A DNA stretch of 64,000 nucleotides from Thiohalobacter sp. IOR34 (GTDB taxonomy: Bacteria; Pseudomonadota; Gammaproteobacteria; Thiohalobacterales; Thiohalobacteraceae): the NCBI RefSeq assembly GCF_030406045.1, contig NZ_CP128988.1, positions 593,438-657,437 of the forward strand, in the 5' to 3' direction. The notes under the pieces were generated by a model. That model saw only the letters and a program-made list of their open reading frames with translations. It had not been told where the DNA came from and did no database searches. The position numbers were made by a program, and so were the translations under genes. Shown here one piece after another: positions 19,680 through 29,653 of the stretch (positions within the stretch are counted from its first letter, which is position 1; every line of letters starts with the position of its first letter).

Positions 19680-20429
19680 TCATTCGCCATCCGTGAAGCG
19701 GAAGGCCGTGAGCTGGCTGAGGTAGACCAGCCCGTCCTCGTGCTCGATCTGCTCCAGCTGGACCGGCAGGTAGCCGAGCGCCGGGGCGCACCACAGATAG
19801 GTGGTGCGGTCCTGGTCCTTGCGCAGCCGCTGCAGCTTGATTGCGGGGTAGTCGCCGCCCGGTAGCCGGACACTCTCCTCCCCGATAATGCGGAACTCGA
19901 AGGTCTTGAGTCGGCCGCCGTCGGCGATGGCGTAACGCAGCTCGCGCCGTTCCTGCTGCAGATCGAGCATCAGCGCCAGCTGGACCGACAGCTTGTCCAG
20001 GGTTCCGGGGGGAATGTCCATCCTCCAGGCATGGCCGGCGACGTCGTTGGTGACCTGGCCCTGTGCCCAGTCGAAGCTGAGCCGGGCATGGCGTTCCTTG
20101 CGACCGCCGCTGCGGTCGAAGCGATACTCGATCGGTCGCAGCCGGCCGTCCAGCAGTTCGAATTCACTGCTCTCGCTCAGCCGGTCGCTGCGGAACAGGA
20201 TGCCGATGCCGATCGGGCGGGTGTGCGAGCTGAGGCGATAGCGCCCATCGCCGAGCCGCTCCAGCTGCAGCCGCTGTTCGCCGATCGTCAGCCGGTTGAC
20301 CTTCAGTCGGTAGACCGCCTCGAAGGGGCGCAGCTCGCTCTCCGCGCGGACCGCCTGAAGGGGGGCGAGCAGGGCCAGCAGGACACCGGCCAGCAGGTTG
20401 AAGAGGGCGGGAAGTCGGTTGTCTCGCAT
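19680..20429 (-). CDS. DUF3108 domain-containing exported protein
   Basis: 249 residues with a signal peptide (LLAGVLLALLAPLQAVRA, about 11-28). The mature beta-rich domain has the DUF3108 pattern: FEAVYRLKVNRLTIGEQ near 35, then a mid-region YLWCAPALGYLPVQLEQ near 213-229. Predicted periplasmic. In many proteobacteria the gene sits by purN/purM, as here. Function not established. Confidence 0.88.
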   Translation of the reverse strand: MRDNRLPALFNLLAGVLLALLAPLQAVRAESELRPFEAVYRLKVNRLTIGEQRLQLERLGDGRYRLSSHTRPIGIGILFRSDRLSESSEFELLDGRLRPIEYRFDRSGGRKERHARLSFDWAQGQVTNDVAGHAWRMDIPPGTLDKLSVQLALMLDLQQERRELRYAIADGGRLKTFEFRIIGEESVRLPGGDYPAIKLQRLRKDQDRTTYLWCAPALGYLPVQLEQIEHEDGLVYLSQLTAFRFTDGE

Positions 20430-20735
20430 GTCGTCCCCAGAGGTGACCCGTGGATGCTGCCATACTGCCGCAGCCGGGCTGAATCCGGGCTGAACGCTCC
20501 AACCCTTGGTGCAATATGCGGGCTAGGGCTTTAACACCACACCAATCGCGGCCTGGAGGCCGCTCCTACAACATATTGTGCCGCCACGCCCCGTAGGAGC
20601 GGCCTCCAGGCCGCGATGCTCGGAGTCAATCGTACAGGTACATGTAACCCGCCCAAGGGGCCTTTCATGGCCATATCGTCCCTGTATTACAGCACGAACC
20701 CCCTTCATGCGCGCCGCCCTGGTGCAATATCCGGG
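20430..20735. repeat. Split MITE-1 around a REP pair
   Basis: A MITE-1 right end (about 20504-20526, ending CTAG), an inverted pair of REP-like 25-mers (20545-20569 and 20593-20617), then the other MITE-1 end running to CTAG at 20736-20739. The same order occurs at 61011-61312. No gene is seen. Confidence 0.75.
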
Positions 20736-20904
20736 CTAGCAGCCTGTCGGACTTAGGCGATCGTAGCGAGCAGGGTGGGAGAACGAGAACGAATCTTCAC
20801 GATTTCGAGGCGCATAGTGGGCACTACGCAACGAGAAATCGGGGAGATTCGGGCCGCTCTCCCACCCGCGCAGTAGATCAGTCCTGAGTCCGACAGGCTG
20901 CTAG
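20736..20904 (+). mobile_element. MITE-2 copy A
   Basis: 169-bp element with terminal inverted repeats CTAGCAGCCTGTCGGACT, 22 bp with one mismatch, CTAG at each end and no gene. It shares its left CTAG with a MITE-1 end, and its right CTAG (20901-20904) contains the TAG stop of purN. An inverted-orientation copy is at 53598-53765. Confidence 0.82.
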
Positions 20905-21584
20905 CTCCTAGCCCCCAGCTCCTGCTCTGCGGCAAGCCGTGCCGCCTCGTGCAGCGGTTTCCCGTCCAGCAGCAGGCGCTCGCCGTCATCCAGGCGGATG
21001 CGTCCCTCGGCGAACCAGCGGATGGCCTCCGGGTAGAGACGGTGTTCCTGTTCCAGCACCCGCGCCGCCAGCCGCTCGGGGTCGTCGCCCGGCCGGACCG
21101 GCACCACCACCTGCAGGAACACCGGCCCGCCGTCCAGCTCCTCGGTGACGAAGTGCACGCTGGCACCGTGCTCGGTCTCGCCGGCCTCCAGGGCGCGGCG
21201 GTGGGTGTCGAGGCCGCGGAAGCGCGGCAGCAGTGAGGGATGGATGTTCAGCAGCCGCCCGCGGTAGTGGCGCACGAAGGCGGGGGAGAGGATACGCATG
21301 AAGCCGGCCAGCACCACCAGAGCAGGATGGTAGCTGTCGATCAGCTCGGCCAGCGCCCGGTCATAGGCCTCCCGGTCGGCAAAGCCCCCATGTTCCAGGA
21401 CCCGGGTCTCGATGCCGGCGGCGCGGGCCCGCTCCAGACCGGCGGCGTCCGCCCGGTTGCTGATCACGGCGCGGATCTCCACCGGCAGCCTGCCGCTGGC
21501 GGCTTCATCGATGATCGACTGCAGGTTGCTGCCGCGCCCCGAGATCAGGATCACGATGGGACACTTTTCTTTGTCGTCGCTCAT
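20901..21584 (-). CDS. purN: Phosphoribosylglycinamide formyltransferase (GART 1)
   Basis: Transfers formyl from 10-formyl-THF to GAR in purine synthesis. 227 residues. The phosphate loop SGRGSNLQSIID is near 15. The catalytic Asn-His-Asp triad is visible in NIHPSLLP (near 113), ASVHFV (near 140) and LDGGPVF (near 150). The start MSDDKEKCPIVIL at 21584 avoids translating the upstream repeat. Downstream of purM on the same strand, so probably a purM-purN operon with a CGTGG repeat in the spacer. Confidence 0.95.
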   Translation of the reverse strand: MSDDKEKCPIVILISGRGSNLQSIIDEAASGRLPVEIRAVISNRADAAGLERARAAGIETRVLEHGGFADREAYDRALAELIDSYHPALVVLAGFMRILSPAFVRHYRGRLLNIHPSLLPRFRGLDTHRRALEAGETEHGASVHFVTEELDGGPVFLQVVVPVRPGDDPERLAARVLEQEHRLYPEAIRWFAEGRIRLDDGERLLLDGKPLHEAARLAAEQELGARS

Positions 21585-21594
21585 GTTCGAATAG

Positions 21595-21690
21595 CCACGG
21601 AACCCACGGAATCCACGGAAAAGTGTTTTGTATTCACGGCGCCGCGCGTAGCGCGTGCGCCGCAATAAACATTTCCGTGGATTCCGTGGC
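21595..21690. repeat. CGTGG-type inverted repeat between purM and purN
   Basis: Left arm 21595-21620 (three CCACGGAA(C/T) units), right arm 21672-21690, with an inner GC-rich hairpin around 21638-21660 like that of the argG copy. On the purN strand the arm ends 10 bp before the purN ATG. Confidence 0.8.
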
Positions 21691-21700
21691 CAATTCTCCT

Positions 21701-22741
21701 TTACAGAATCTGGACTTCGCCGTCGCCGGGAACGATCTCGCCGATCCGCCAGGCCGTCTCGCCTGCAGCGTTGAGCTGGTCGATGGCCGTCTCGGCGTCG
21801 GCCGCGGCGACGGCGAGCACCATGCCGACCCCGCAGTTGAAGGTACGGTACATCTCGGCGGCCGCCACCTTGCCCTGCGTCTGCAGCCAGTCGAACACCG
21901 CCGGCCGCTGCCAGCTCGATGCCTCGATCCGCGCCCGGCAGCCCTTGGGCAGCACCCGCGGCAGGTTCTCCGGCAGGCCGCCACCGGTGATGTGGGCCAG
22001 GGCGTGCACCTCGATGCTCTCGAACAGTTCGAGCAGGGGCTTGACGTAGATGCGGGTCGGTGCCAGCAGGGCCGCGCCCAGGGTACTGTCGCCCAGCGGC
22101 AGGTCGAGGCCGGCGCCGCTGACCTCGAGGATCTTGCGGATCAGCGAATAGCCGTTGGAATGCGGGCCACTGGAGGCCAGACCGATGAGGGTATCTCCGG
22201 GCGCCACCCGGCTGCCGTCGATCAGCCGCTCCTTTTCCACCACGCCCACCGAGAAGCCGGCCAGGTCGTAGTCACCCTCGCCGTACATGCCCGGCATCTC
22301 GGCGGTCTCGCCGCCGATCAGCGCCGCGCCGGCCCGGCGGCAGCCCTCGGCGATGCCCTGGATGACGCGGCTGGCGACCTCCAGTTCCAGCCGGCCGGTG
22401 GCATAGTAGTCGAGAAAGAACAGCGGTTCGGCACCGGTGACCACGATGTCGTTGACGCACATGGCGACCAGATCGATGCCGATACCATCGTGCTGGCCGC
22501 TGTCGATGGCCAGTTTCAGCTTGGTGCCGACGCCGTCGGTGCCCGAGACCAGCACCGGCTGGCGGTAGCGGTCGAGGGGTAGCTCGAACAGGCCGCCGAA
22601 GCCGCCGAGGCCGCCCAGCACGCCGGGACGGTGGGTGGCTTTCACAGCCGGCTTGATGCGTTCGACCAGCTCGTTGCCGGCATCGATGTCGACGCCGGCG
22701 TCCCGGTAGCTGAGGGAGGGACCTGATTGTTCGGAAGTCAC
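21701..22741 (-). CDS. purM: Phosphoribosylformylglycinamidine cyclo-ligase
   Basis: AIR synthetase, the fifth step of purine synthesis. 346 residues from a GTG at 22741 preceded by TGGAG; the upstream frame is low-complexity Arg/Pro. Family landmarks: [18 protein letters not shown] near 11-28, [12 protein letters not shown] near 70, [19 protein letters not shown] near 93, [13 protein letters not shown] near 247. First gene of the likely purM-purN unit and divergent from the DUF2066 gene, the arrangement also found in other gammaproteobacteria. Confidence 0.95.
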   Translation of the reverse strand: MTSEQSGPSLSYRDAGVDIDAGNELVERIKPAVKATHRPGVLGGLGGFGGLFELPLDRYRQPVLVSGTDGVGTKLKLAIDSGQHDGIGIDLVAMCVNDIVVTGAEPLFFLDYYATGRLELEVASRVIQGIAEGCRRAGAALIGGETAEMPGMYGEGDYDLAGFSVGVVEKERLIDGSRVAPGDTLIGLASSGPHSNGYSLIRKILEVSGAGLDLPLGDSTLGAALLAPTRIYVKPLLELFESIEVHALAHITGGGLPENLPRVLPKGCRARIEASSWQRPAVFDWLQTQGKVAAAEMYRTFNCGVGMVLAVAAADAETAIDQLNAAGETAWRIGEIVPGDGEVQIL

Positions 22742-22895
22742 TGACGGCTCCAGTTCTGTTGGCGGTGGACGGCGCGGCCGTCGCCGGGGAATCTGTGCTA
22801 TTTTAGCGCGGGTGCGCGGCCCCGGGACCGGCCTGGCGGTCCGTGCATGATAATCCAAGCGAGCGGTCGAGGTCCGCCTTTTGGGAAGCTTTTTC

Positions 22896-23984
22896 ATGTC
22901 GCCTGCGTTTTCCGTGTTCCCGGCCCCGCTCCGGCGTGGTGCCGTCCTGCTGCTGCTGGCCTGTCTCCTGGCCGGCCTGCTGCCGGCCGCCCGCGCGGTC
23001 ACCCTGGAGCGGCTGTTCGATGTCGCTTTGCCGGTGGCGGACCGCAGCCCGGAGGCGCGCCAGACGGCCCTCGGCGAAGCCATGCGCCAGTTGCTGGTGC
23101 GCCTGACTGGCGAGCGCCGCCCCGAGCTGCTGGGTGGCACCGAGGCCCTGCTGCGCGAACCCGGCCGCTATGTGCAGCAGTTCCGCTATCGGCTGCAGCC
23201 GCCGGCCGGCGAGGAGCTGCCCCCCGAGCTGCGTCTGGAGGTCCATTTCGACGGTGCCGCGCTGGAGGAGCAGCTGCGCCGGCGTGGCATCCCGCTGTGG
23301 GGCCGGGAGCGGCCCGCGGTGCTGCTCTGGCTGGCGGTGGAAGAGCCCGGCCGGCGTTATCTGGCGGCTGCCGACAGTTCTCCGGAGATAGGCGTGGCGG
23401 TCGAGACCCTGGCCGAGCAGCGCGGTCTGCCCCTGCTCTTCCCGTTGCTCGATCTCGAGGACCAGGCCCGGGTGCGTTTCACCGACGTCTGGGGCGGTTT
23501 CCTCGATCAGGTGGTCGCGGCCTCAGCGCGCTATGCCGCGCCGGTGATCCTCATCGGGCGGGTGCGGCAGCTGGCACCCGCCAGCTGGACGGGGCGCTGG
23601 ACGCTGCGTTTCCAGGGTGGGGTGCAGCAATGGCAGAGCGACGGCATCAGCCTCGGCGAGGCGGTTGCGGGGGGGCTGTCGACGTTGGCCGACCAGCTGG
23701 CCCTGCGCCTGGCGGTGCGTTCCCTGGCCACCGGCAGCGGGCGACTGTCGCTGCGCGTGGAGGGGGTCGACAGCCTGCAGGGCTATGCCCGGGTGCGACG
23801 CTACCTGGAGGGCCTGGCCCCGGTGCGCGGCCTGCGTCTGCTGCGGGTCGAGGCGGACCGTCTCGAACTCCGGCTCGAGTTGGACGGCGACCCCGGCCAG
23901 CTGACTCGGCTGGTGGCGGCGGGTGAGGTGCTGGCACCCGTGCCCGGCGAGGGGAGCGTCGCGGCCTATCGGCTGCTGCCCTGA
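22896..23984 (+). CDS. DUF2066 domain-containing exported protein
   Basis: 362 residues with a clear signal peptide ([20 protein letters not shown], ending near 34). The mature part begins [17 protein letters not shown] and has the DUF2066 pattern [15 protein letters not shown] near 60. Function unknown, probably periplasmic. The ATG at 22896 is preferred to the TTG at 22881. First of a run with the phosphotransferase, PerM-like and hda genes, a conserved neighbourhood. Confidence 0.85.
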   Translation: MSPAFSVFPAPLRRGAVLLLLACLLAGLLPAARAVTLERLFDVALPVADRSPEARQTALGEAMRQLLVRLTGERRPELLGGTEALLREPGRYVQQFRYRLQPPAGEELPPELRLEVHFDGAALEEQLRRRGIPLWGRERPAVLLWLAVEEPGRRYLAAADSSPEIGVAVETLAEQRGLPLLFPLLDLEDQARVRFTDVWGGFLDQVVAASARYAAPVILIGRVRQLAPASWTGRWTLRFQGGVQQWQSDGISLGEAVAGGLSTLADQLALRLAVRSLATGSGRLSLRVEGVDSLQGYARVRRYLEGLAPVRGLRLLRVEADRLELRLELDGDPGQLTRLVAAGEVLAPVPGEGSVAAYRLLP

Positions 23985-24025
23985 GGGCAGGGGCCGGGGT
24001 ACTGCCGGGCGGAGGGGGAACTGCG

Positions 24026-24592
24026 ATGCGGGCACGCGACATCCCGAACATGATCACCGTCATGCGCTTCCTGCTGGTGCCGCCTGTGGTCTGGCTGCTC
24101 CTCGAGGGGCGTTTTGCGGCGGCGCTGTTGCTGTTTCTGGTGGCGGGGGTCTCCGATGGGGTGGATGGTTTCCTCGCCAAGCACTACGGCTGGACCAGCC
24201 GCATCGGGGGGCTGCTCGATCCGCTGGCCGACAAGTTCCTGCTGGTCTCCTGTTTCGTCACCCTCGGCTGGCTGGGGGTCATTCCCCTCTGGCTGGTGAT
24301 CGTGGTGGTGTTGCGCGACCTGATCATTCTCGCGGGTGCCCTGGCCTACCACTTCCGGGTCGAGCGGCTCATCGCCGAGCCGAGCATCATCAGCAAGCTC
24401 AACACCCTGAGTCAGATCCTGCTGGTGCTGGCGGTGCTCTATGACCGGGGGATCGCCGCCCTGCCGGAAAGCTGGCTGGCGGTGCTGGTCTATTCCGTGC
24501 TGGCGACCACCCTGCTGAGCGGCATCGACTACGTCTGGACCTGGGGCTGGCGGGCCTGGAACAAGAGGCATGGCACGGGGGGGGCTCAATGA
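24026..24592 (+). CDS. CDP-alcohol phosphatidyltransferase (PgsA-like)
   Basis: 188-residue inner-membrane enzyme with about five helices. The catalytic CDP-alcohol motif is present as DGVDGFLAKHYGWTSRIGG near 46-64, then LLDPLADK; it carries Ala-Lys where most members have Ala-Arg. Likely makes phosphatidylglycerol phosphate or a related lipid; the exact acceptor is not deducible. Overlaps the next gene by ATGA, indicating one transcript. Confidence 0.85.
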   Translation: MRARDIPNMITVMRFLLVPPVVWLLLEGRFAAALLLFLVAGVSDGVDGFLAKHYGWTSRIGGLLDPLADKFLLVSCFVTLGWLGVIPLWLVIVVVLRDLIILAGALAYHFRVERLIAEPSIISKLNTLSQILLVLAVLYDRGIAALPESWLAVLVYSVLATTLLSGIDYVWTWGWRAWNKRHGTGGAQ

Positions 24593-25659
24593 CCACCTCG
24601 CAGCAATGGCTGTGGCTGGCCGGTCTGCTGCTCGCTGGCTGGCTGGTCTATCTGCTGGCGCCGGTGCTGGCACCCTTTCTCACCGCGGCCCTGTTCGCCT
24701 ATCTCGGTGATCCGGTGGCCGACCGCCTGGAGCGGTACATGCCGCGTGCCCTGGCGGTAAGCCTGGTGTTCATTTCCATGCTGCTGGTGGTGCTGGGGCT
24801 GCTGCTGTTCCTGATCCCGGCGCTGGAGAACCAGGTGACGACCTTCGTGCACCGTCTGCCGGATTACATCGACTGGCTGCAGCAGCGTCTGTTGCCGGGG
24901 CTCGGTGCCTGGCTGGGTCTGGAGCCCGACCAGCTGCTGGACACCGTCCGCCTGAAGCAGGCGCTGGCCGCCTACTGGACCCAGGCCGGCGGCCTGGCCG
25001 CGACCCTGATGCGGGCGGTGTCCACCTCCGGCATGGCGCTGGCCGGCTGGCTGGCCAACCTGGTGCTGATCCCGGTGGTCAGCTTCTATCTGCTGCGTGA
25101 CTGGGACCGGATGCTGGAGCACATCCGGGCGATGCTGCCGCGCCACCTGGAGCCGCAACTGGTGCGGCTGGCACGGGAGGTGGACGAGGTGCTGGGCGCC
25201 TTTCTGCGAGGCCAGTTCATGGTCATGCTGGCCCTGGGCTGTGTCTATGCGACCGGGCTCTGGCTGGTCGGGCTCGATCTGGCGCTGTTCTTCGGCATGC
25301 TGGCCGGCATGGTCAGCTTCGTGCCCTACCTGGGCTTCATCATCGGCATCCTCGCGGCCGGTGGCGCGGCCCTGGTGCAGTTCCACGAGTTCGCGCCGGT
25401 GCTCGGGGTGCTGGCGGTGTTCGGTGTCGGCCAGTTGCTGGAATCCTTTCTGCTCACCCCCTGGCTGGTCGGCGACCGCATCGGCCTGCACCCGGTGGCG
25501 GTGATCTTCGCCGTGCTCGCCGGTGGCCAGCTGTTCGGTTTCGTCGGCGTGCTGCTCGGGCTGCCGGTGGCGGCGGCGATCATGGTGCTGCTGCGCCATC
25601 TCCACCGCCACTACCTGGCCAGCGATCTCTATGCCCCCCGGGGTGACGGCACACCATGA
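24589..25659 (+). CDS. AI-2E family transporter (PerM-like)
   Basis: 356 residues with seven to eight hydrophobic helices in the DUF20/AI-2E exporter pattern. Landmarks are LIPVVSFYLLRDWDRM near 160-175, and PYLGFIIGILAAGGAALV and GDRIGLHPVAVIFAVLAGG in the C-terminal third. Members are exporters or Na+/H+ antiporters; the substrate cannot be told from sequence. Coupled by 4-nt overlaps to the genes on either side, as perM near hda in E. coli. Confidence 0.88.
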   Translation: MTTSQQWLWLAGLLLAGWLVYLLAPVLAPFLTAALFAYLGDPVADRLERYMPRALAVSLVFISMLLVVLGLLLFLIPALENQVTTFVHRLPDYIDWLQQRLLPGLGAWLGLEPDQLLDTVRLKQALAAYWTQAGGLAATLMRAVSTSGMALAGWLANLVLIPVVSFYLLRDWDRMLEHIRAMLPRHLEPQLVRLAREVDEVLGAFLRGQFMVMLALGCVYATGLWLVGLDLALFFGMLAGMVSFVPYLGFIIGILAAGGAALVQFHEFAPVLGVLAVFGVGQLLESFLLTPWLVGDRIGLHPVAVIFAVLAGGQLFGFVGVLLGLPVAAAIMVLLRHLHRHYLASDLYAPRGDGTP

Positions 25660-26354
25660 GCCGGCAACTGCCGCTGGGCATCCGCCTCTCAGGCCAGGCC
25701 CGTTTCGAGACCTTCCATCCCGGTCCGAACGCCGAGGCCGTGGCAGCCGTGCGCCGCCTGGCGAGCGGCGAGGAGGGCGGCGGCCTCTATCTCTGGGGGG
25801 CGCCCGGCAGCGGTCGCAGCCATCTGCTGCAGGCCGCCTGCCGGGCGGCCGGCGAGGCCGTCTACCTGCCACTGGCCAGCCTGTGCCCGTTGGGCGTCGG
25901 GGCCTTGGACGGCGTGGAGCACAGCGGTCTGGTGTGTCTCGACGAGCTGGAGGCGGTGGCCGGCGAGGCGGACTGGGAGCGTGCCCTGTTCGATCTCTTC
26001 AACCGCGTCCGGGAAGGTGGCGGCCGACTGCTGGCTGCCGCCGGCGACCGCCCCGAGCGTATCGGCCTGGGCTTGCCGGATCTGGTGTCACGCCTCGGCT
26101 GGGGGCTGGTCTACGGCCTCAAGCCGTTGGACGATGCCGGGCGCATCGAGGCCCTGCGCCTGCACGCCGCGGCCCGCGGGCTGGAGCTGCCGGAGGAGGT
26201 CGGCCGCTATCTGATCCGCCGCTGGCCGCGCGATCTGACGGTGCTGGGGGCACTGCTGGAGGAGCTGGACCGGGCCTCGCTGGTCGCCCAGCGGCGGCTG
26301 ACGGTGCCCTTCGTCAAGGCGGTGCTGGAGCCTCCGCGAGCGGAGGGCGACTGA
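25656..26354 (+). CDS. hda: DnaA regulatory inactivator Hda
   Basis: AAA+ DnaA homologue that, with the sliding clamp, triggers DnaA-ATP hydrolysis. 232 residues. The N-terminal clamp-binding motif is RQLPLGI. P-loop LWGAPGSGRSHLLQA near 46-60 has Gly-Arg-Ser in place of GKT/S, as in several Hda proteins. Walker B is LVCLDELEA near 91. The C-terminal lid is intact and there is no DNA-binding domain IV, which separates it from DnaA. Last gene of the run; the facing operon is arsC-wrbA-DUF2069. Confidence 0.9.
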   Translation: MSRQLPLGIRLSGQARFETFHPGPNAEAVAAVRRLASGEEGGGLYLWGAPGSGRSHLLQAACRAAGEAVYLPLASLCPLGVGALDGVEHSGLVCLDELEAVAGEADWERALFDLFNRVREGGGRLLAAAGDRPERIGLGLPDLVSRLGWGLVYGLKPLDDAGRIEALRLHAAARGLELPEEVGRYLIRRWPRDLTVLGALLEELDRASLVAQRRLTVPFVKAVLEPPRAEGD

Positions 26355-26377
26355 GGGCCGCCGGACGGCGCTGCCGC

Positions 26378-27671
<1,294 letters not shown>

Positions 27672-27741
27672 GTGACGGTTCTCCGCGGGTTGGCGAGGCC
27701 CTGGCCCGGCAGTTGCCATCGGGGCAGAGCGGTGAGGGATT

Positions 27742-27812
27742 ATAGCCGCATATTGCGCCAAGGCGGTTCCTGTGGATGAGCTTCGATGCGCAATACAGGG
27801 TGGCGAGGCCAT
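27742..27812. repeat. MITE-1 left-end remnant
   Basis: Begins TAGCCGCATATTGCGCCAAGG, close to the MITE-1 left terminus, and decays rightward. It lies between arsC and the next lipoprotein gene. Confidence 0.55.
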
Positions 27813-27958
27813 GCACGACCGGCATCGGCGGGGCATGGCCATGCCGGCCGGGTCGGTGGCGGGGGATGCCTTGACCCCCGGCGGCGGCAGGTGCTAGTTT
27901 CCGCCGATGCCGACCACTTCTTCCTTTTCAGCATGAAATGGCTGTCCGTTTCCCTGCC

Positions 27959-28252
27959 ATGCCGTCCCCTCTGCGTCTTCTGATAGCCACCCTGCTGCTG
28001 GTTCTGGCCGGCTGTGTCTCTGCGCCGGTGCAGGAGATGAGCGACGCCCGTCAGGCCATCGAGGCGGCCGAGCAGGCCGGCGCGATGCAGCGCGCGCCCG
28101 CTTCGCTGGCGCGGGCCCGCCGGCTGCTGGAGCAGGCCGAGCTGGCCCTGCAGCACGGGGACTACCGGGCGGCGCGGCGGGATGCCGATCAGGCACGCCA
28201 GGCGGCCATCGAGGCGCGGCTCGATGCGCTCGGTCGGCAGGCGACGGAATAA
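27959..28252 (+). CDS. DUF4398-like small lipoprotein
   Basis: 97 residues. A signal peptide ending in lipobox LAGC (Cys near 19) is followed by a helical repeat-like domain (SLARARRLLEQAELALQHGDY) typical of DUF4398 envelope proteins. Thought to be an outer- or inner-membrane-anchored helical hairpin. It precedes a LysM lipoprotein with a related helical region. Start ATG 27959 chosen for the signal peptide; a longer frame starts at 27938. Confidence 0.78.
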   Translation: MPSPLRLLIATLLLVLAGCVSAPVQEMSDARQAIEAAEQAGAMQRAPASLARARRLLEQAELALQHGDYRAARRDADQARQAAIEARLDALGRQATE

Positions 28253-28555
28253 TCGCCAGACCGCCGGCGTCCTATATTAACCCGGCAACCGAATATGCCG
28301 TGTTCAGGGCTTCGGGCCTGTTCCGGGACAAGGCGCGGCCCGCCAGCAAGGGTCGGTCTCCTTGCCAAGGGCTAATAGAAAGTGTGACCGGTTGTGCACT
28401 CTCCGAGGGGGATGCCGGCTAAGTCAATGACCCAGATTGACATTCTGCCGGGCCGGGGGTACGGTCGGCACAGCTCTCGCCCATAGACAAGTTACAACTG
28501 TTTCGCGGCCTGTTCGCGGGATCAATAACAGAACCATCACGTGGAGATGATCAGC
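28253..28555. other. Intergenic region before the LysM lipoprotein
   Basis: No gene is visible. It contains one good sigma-70 like promoter (annotated separately) and otherwise no recognised repeat. Confidence 0.5.
28437..28465 (+). promoter_or_regulatory. Sigma-70 like promoter
   Basis: TTGACA at 28437-28442, 17-bp spacer, TACGGT at 28460-28465. The -35 is perfect, the -10 partial. It would give a leader of about 85 nt for the LysM lipoprotein gene. Confidence 0.5.
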
Positions 28556-29320
28556 ATGAAATATGCACGCCCCGCCAAGTATCTTTCCATTTCCGTTCTG
28601 GCGCTTGGCCTGGTCGTCGGTTGTGCCGGCCAACCCAAGCAGGAGGCTGCCGAGGCGGTACAGCCAGCCGGTCCCAGCGCCGCTGTGACCCAGGCGCTGG
28701 ACAGTGCGCGTGCCGCCATCAAGGATGCCAAGGCGCTGGACTGGATCTGGCGCGATACCGGCAAGTTCCTCAAGCAGGCCGAGGCGGCTGCCAAGGCGGG
28801 TGACGAGGCCAAGGCCATCAAGCTGGCCAACAAGGCACGTGACCAGGCGCGGCTGGCCGTCAACCAGTACTATCTGGAGCAGGCCAAGACCCTGCTGGGC
28901 AAGCTGCGCAACATGAGCGGCCTGAGCGCCGAGCAGAAGCAGGCCCTGGAGGCAGGCACGGCTGCAGTACTGGCTGCCGAAGGCAAGCGTGCCTATGACA
29001 TCCTCAGCAAGCTGGAGGCCGAGCTGGCAGCGGCCAGCATCCAGTACACGGTGGTCAAGGGTGACAGCCTGTGGGCCATCTCCGGCAAGCCCGACATCTA
29101 CAACAACCCCTATCAGTGGCCGCTGATCTACAAGGCCAACAGCGACAAGATCAAGGATGCCGACCTGATCTATCCCGGTCAGAACTTCTCCATCGACCGC
29201 AACCCCTCTGCCGCCGAGGTGGATGCCGCGATCAACCACGCCAAGACCCGTGGTGCCTGGTCGCTGGGTGTGGTCGAGGAATCGGATCGCGCCTATCTGG
29301 GCGGCCTGCGGGTGCGTTGA
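28556..29320 (+). CDS. LysM domain lipoprotein with DUF4398-like helical region
   Basis: 254 residues. Lipoprotein signal ending LVVGC (Cys near 23). A helical region (about 40-155) with repeated Ala-rich heptads resembles DUF4398. The LysM-like domain near 163-215 begins YTVVKGDSLWAISG and contains NPYQWPLIYKAN and IYPGQNFSI. It probably tethers an envelope component to peptidoglycan. The ATG at 28556 follows GTGGAG. Shares architecture with the small lipoprotein just upstream, so the two may act together (inference). Confidence 0.85.
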   Translation: MKYARPAKYLSISVLALGLVVGCAGQPKQEAAEAVQPAGPSAAVTQALDSARAAIKDAKALDWIWRDTGKFLKQAEAAAKAGDEAKAIKLANKARDQARLAVNQYYLEQAKTLLGKLRNMSGLSAEQKQALEAGTAAVLAAEGKRAYDILSKLEAELAAASIQYTVVKGDSLWAISGKPDIYNNPYQWPLIYKANSDKIKDADLIYPGQNFSIDRNPSAAEVDAAINHAKTRGAWSLGVVEESDRAYLGGLRVR

Positions 29321-29338
29321 GGCCCGGTCTTCCTCTTC

Positions 29339-29391
29339 CAGCCCGGATATTGCACCAAGGCGGCCCGTCCCTGGCGCAATATCCGGGCTAG
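29339..29391. mobile_element. Minimal MITE-1 derivative (two ends only)
   Basis: Two MITE-1 termini face each other with almost nothing between: AGCCCGGATATTGCACCAAG ... TGGCGCAATATCCGGGCTAG. About 53 bp that would form a strong hairpin after the LysM gene. A REP pair follows at 29399-29423 and 29443-29467. Confidence 0.75.
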
Positions 29392-29398
29392 CTAGGCC

Positions 29399-29467
29399 AT
29401 CGCGGCCTGGAGGCCGCTCCTACAGGACACGCCGGCGCAATGGCAGGAGCGGCCTCCAGGCCGCGAT
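29399..29467. repeat. REP-like inverted pair (BIME)
   Basis: ATCGCGGCCTGGAGGCCGCT at the left and its complement at the right, 19 bp apart. Same unit as in six other gaps of this window. 29468-29653 shows nothing else recognisable. Confidence 0.8.
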
Positions 29468-29653
29468 CGGGCGGGATCCCCGGCGGGCGTGATGCCCCCC
29501 ACATTTGCCGCGGCCGGCTGACCGCGACCCCTTCACCCCGCTGTGCTCAGGATGCCGCCTCCCGGCAGCGGGCCCGTGCCAGGCCGATGGCGCGGTTACC
29601 CGATCCCCGTTCTGTGTCAGAATGAAGGGCACTCCAGGCTGGCCGGGACCCTG

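Noticed and set aside
21701-23140. Longer purM start giving 479 residues
   Set aside because: The extra N-terminus is Arg/Pro/Ser-rich and overlaps the divergent DUF2066 gene; the GTG at 22741 has a ribosome binding site and fits the family length.
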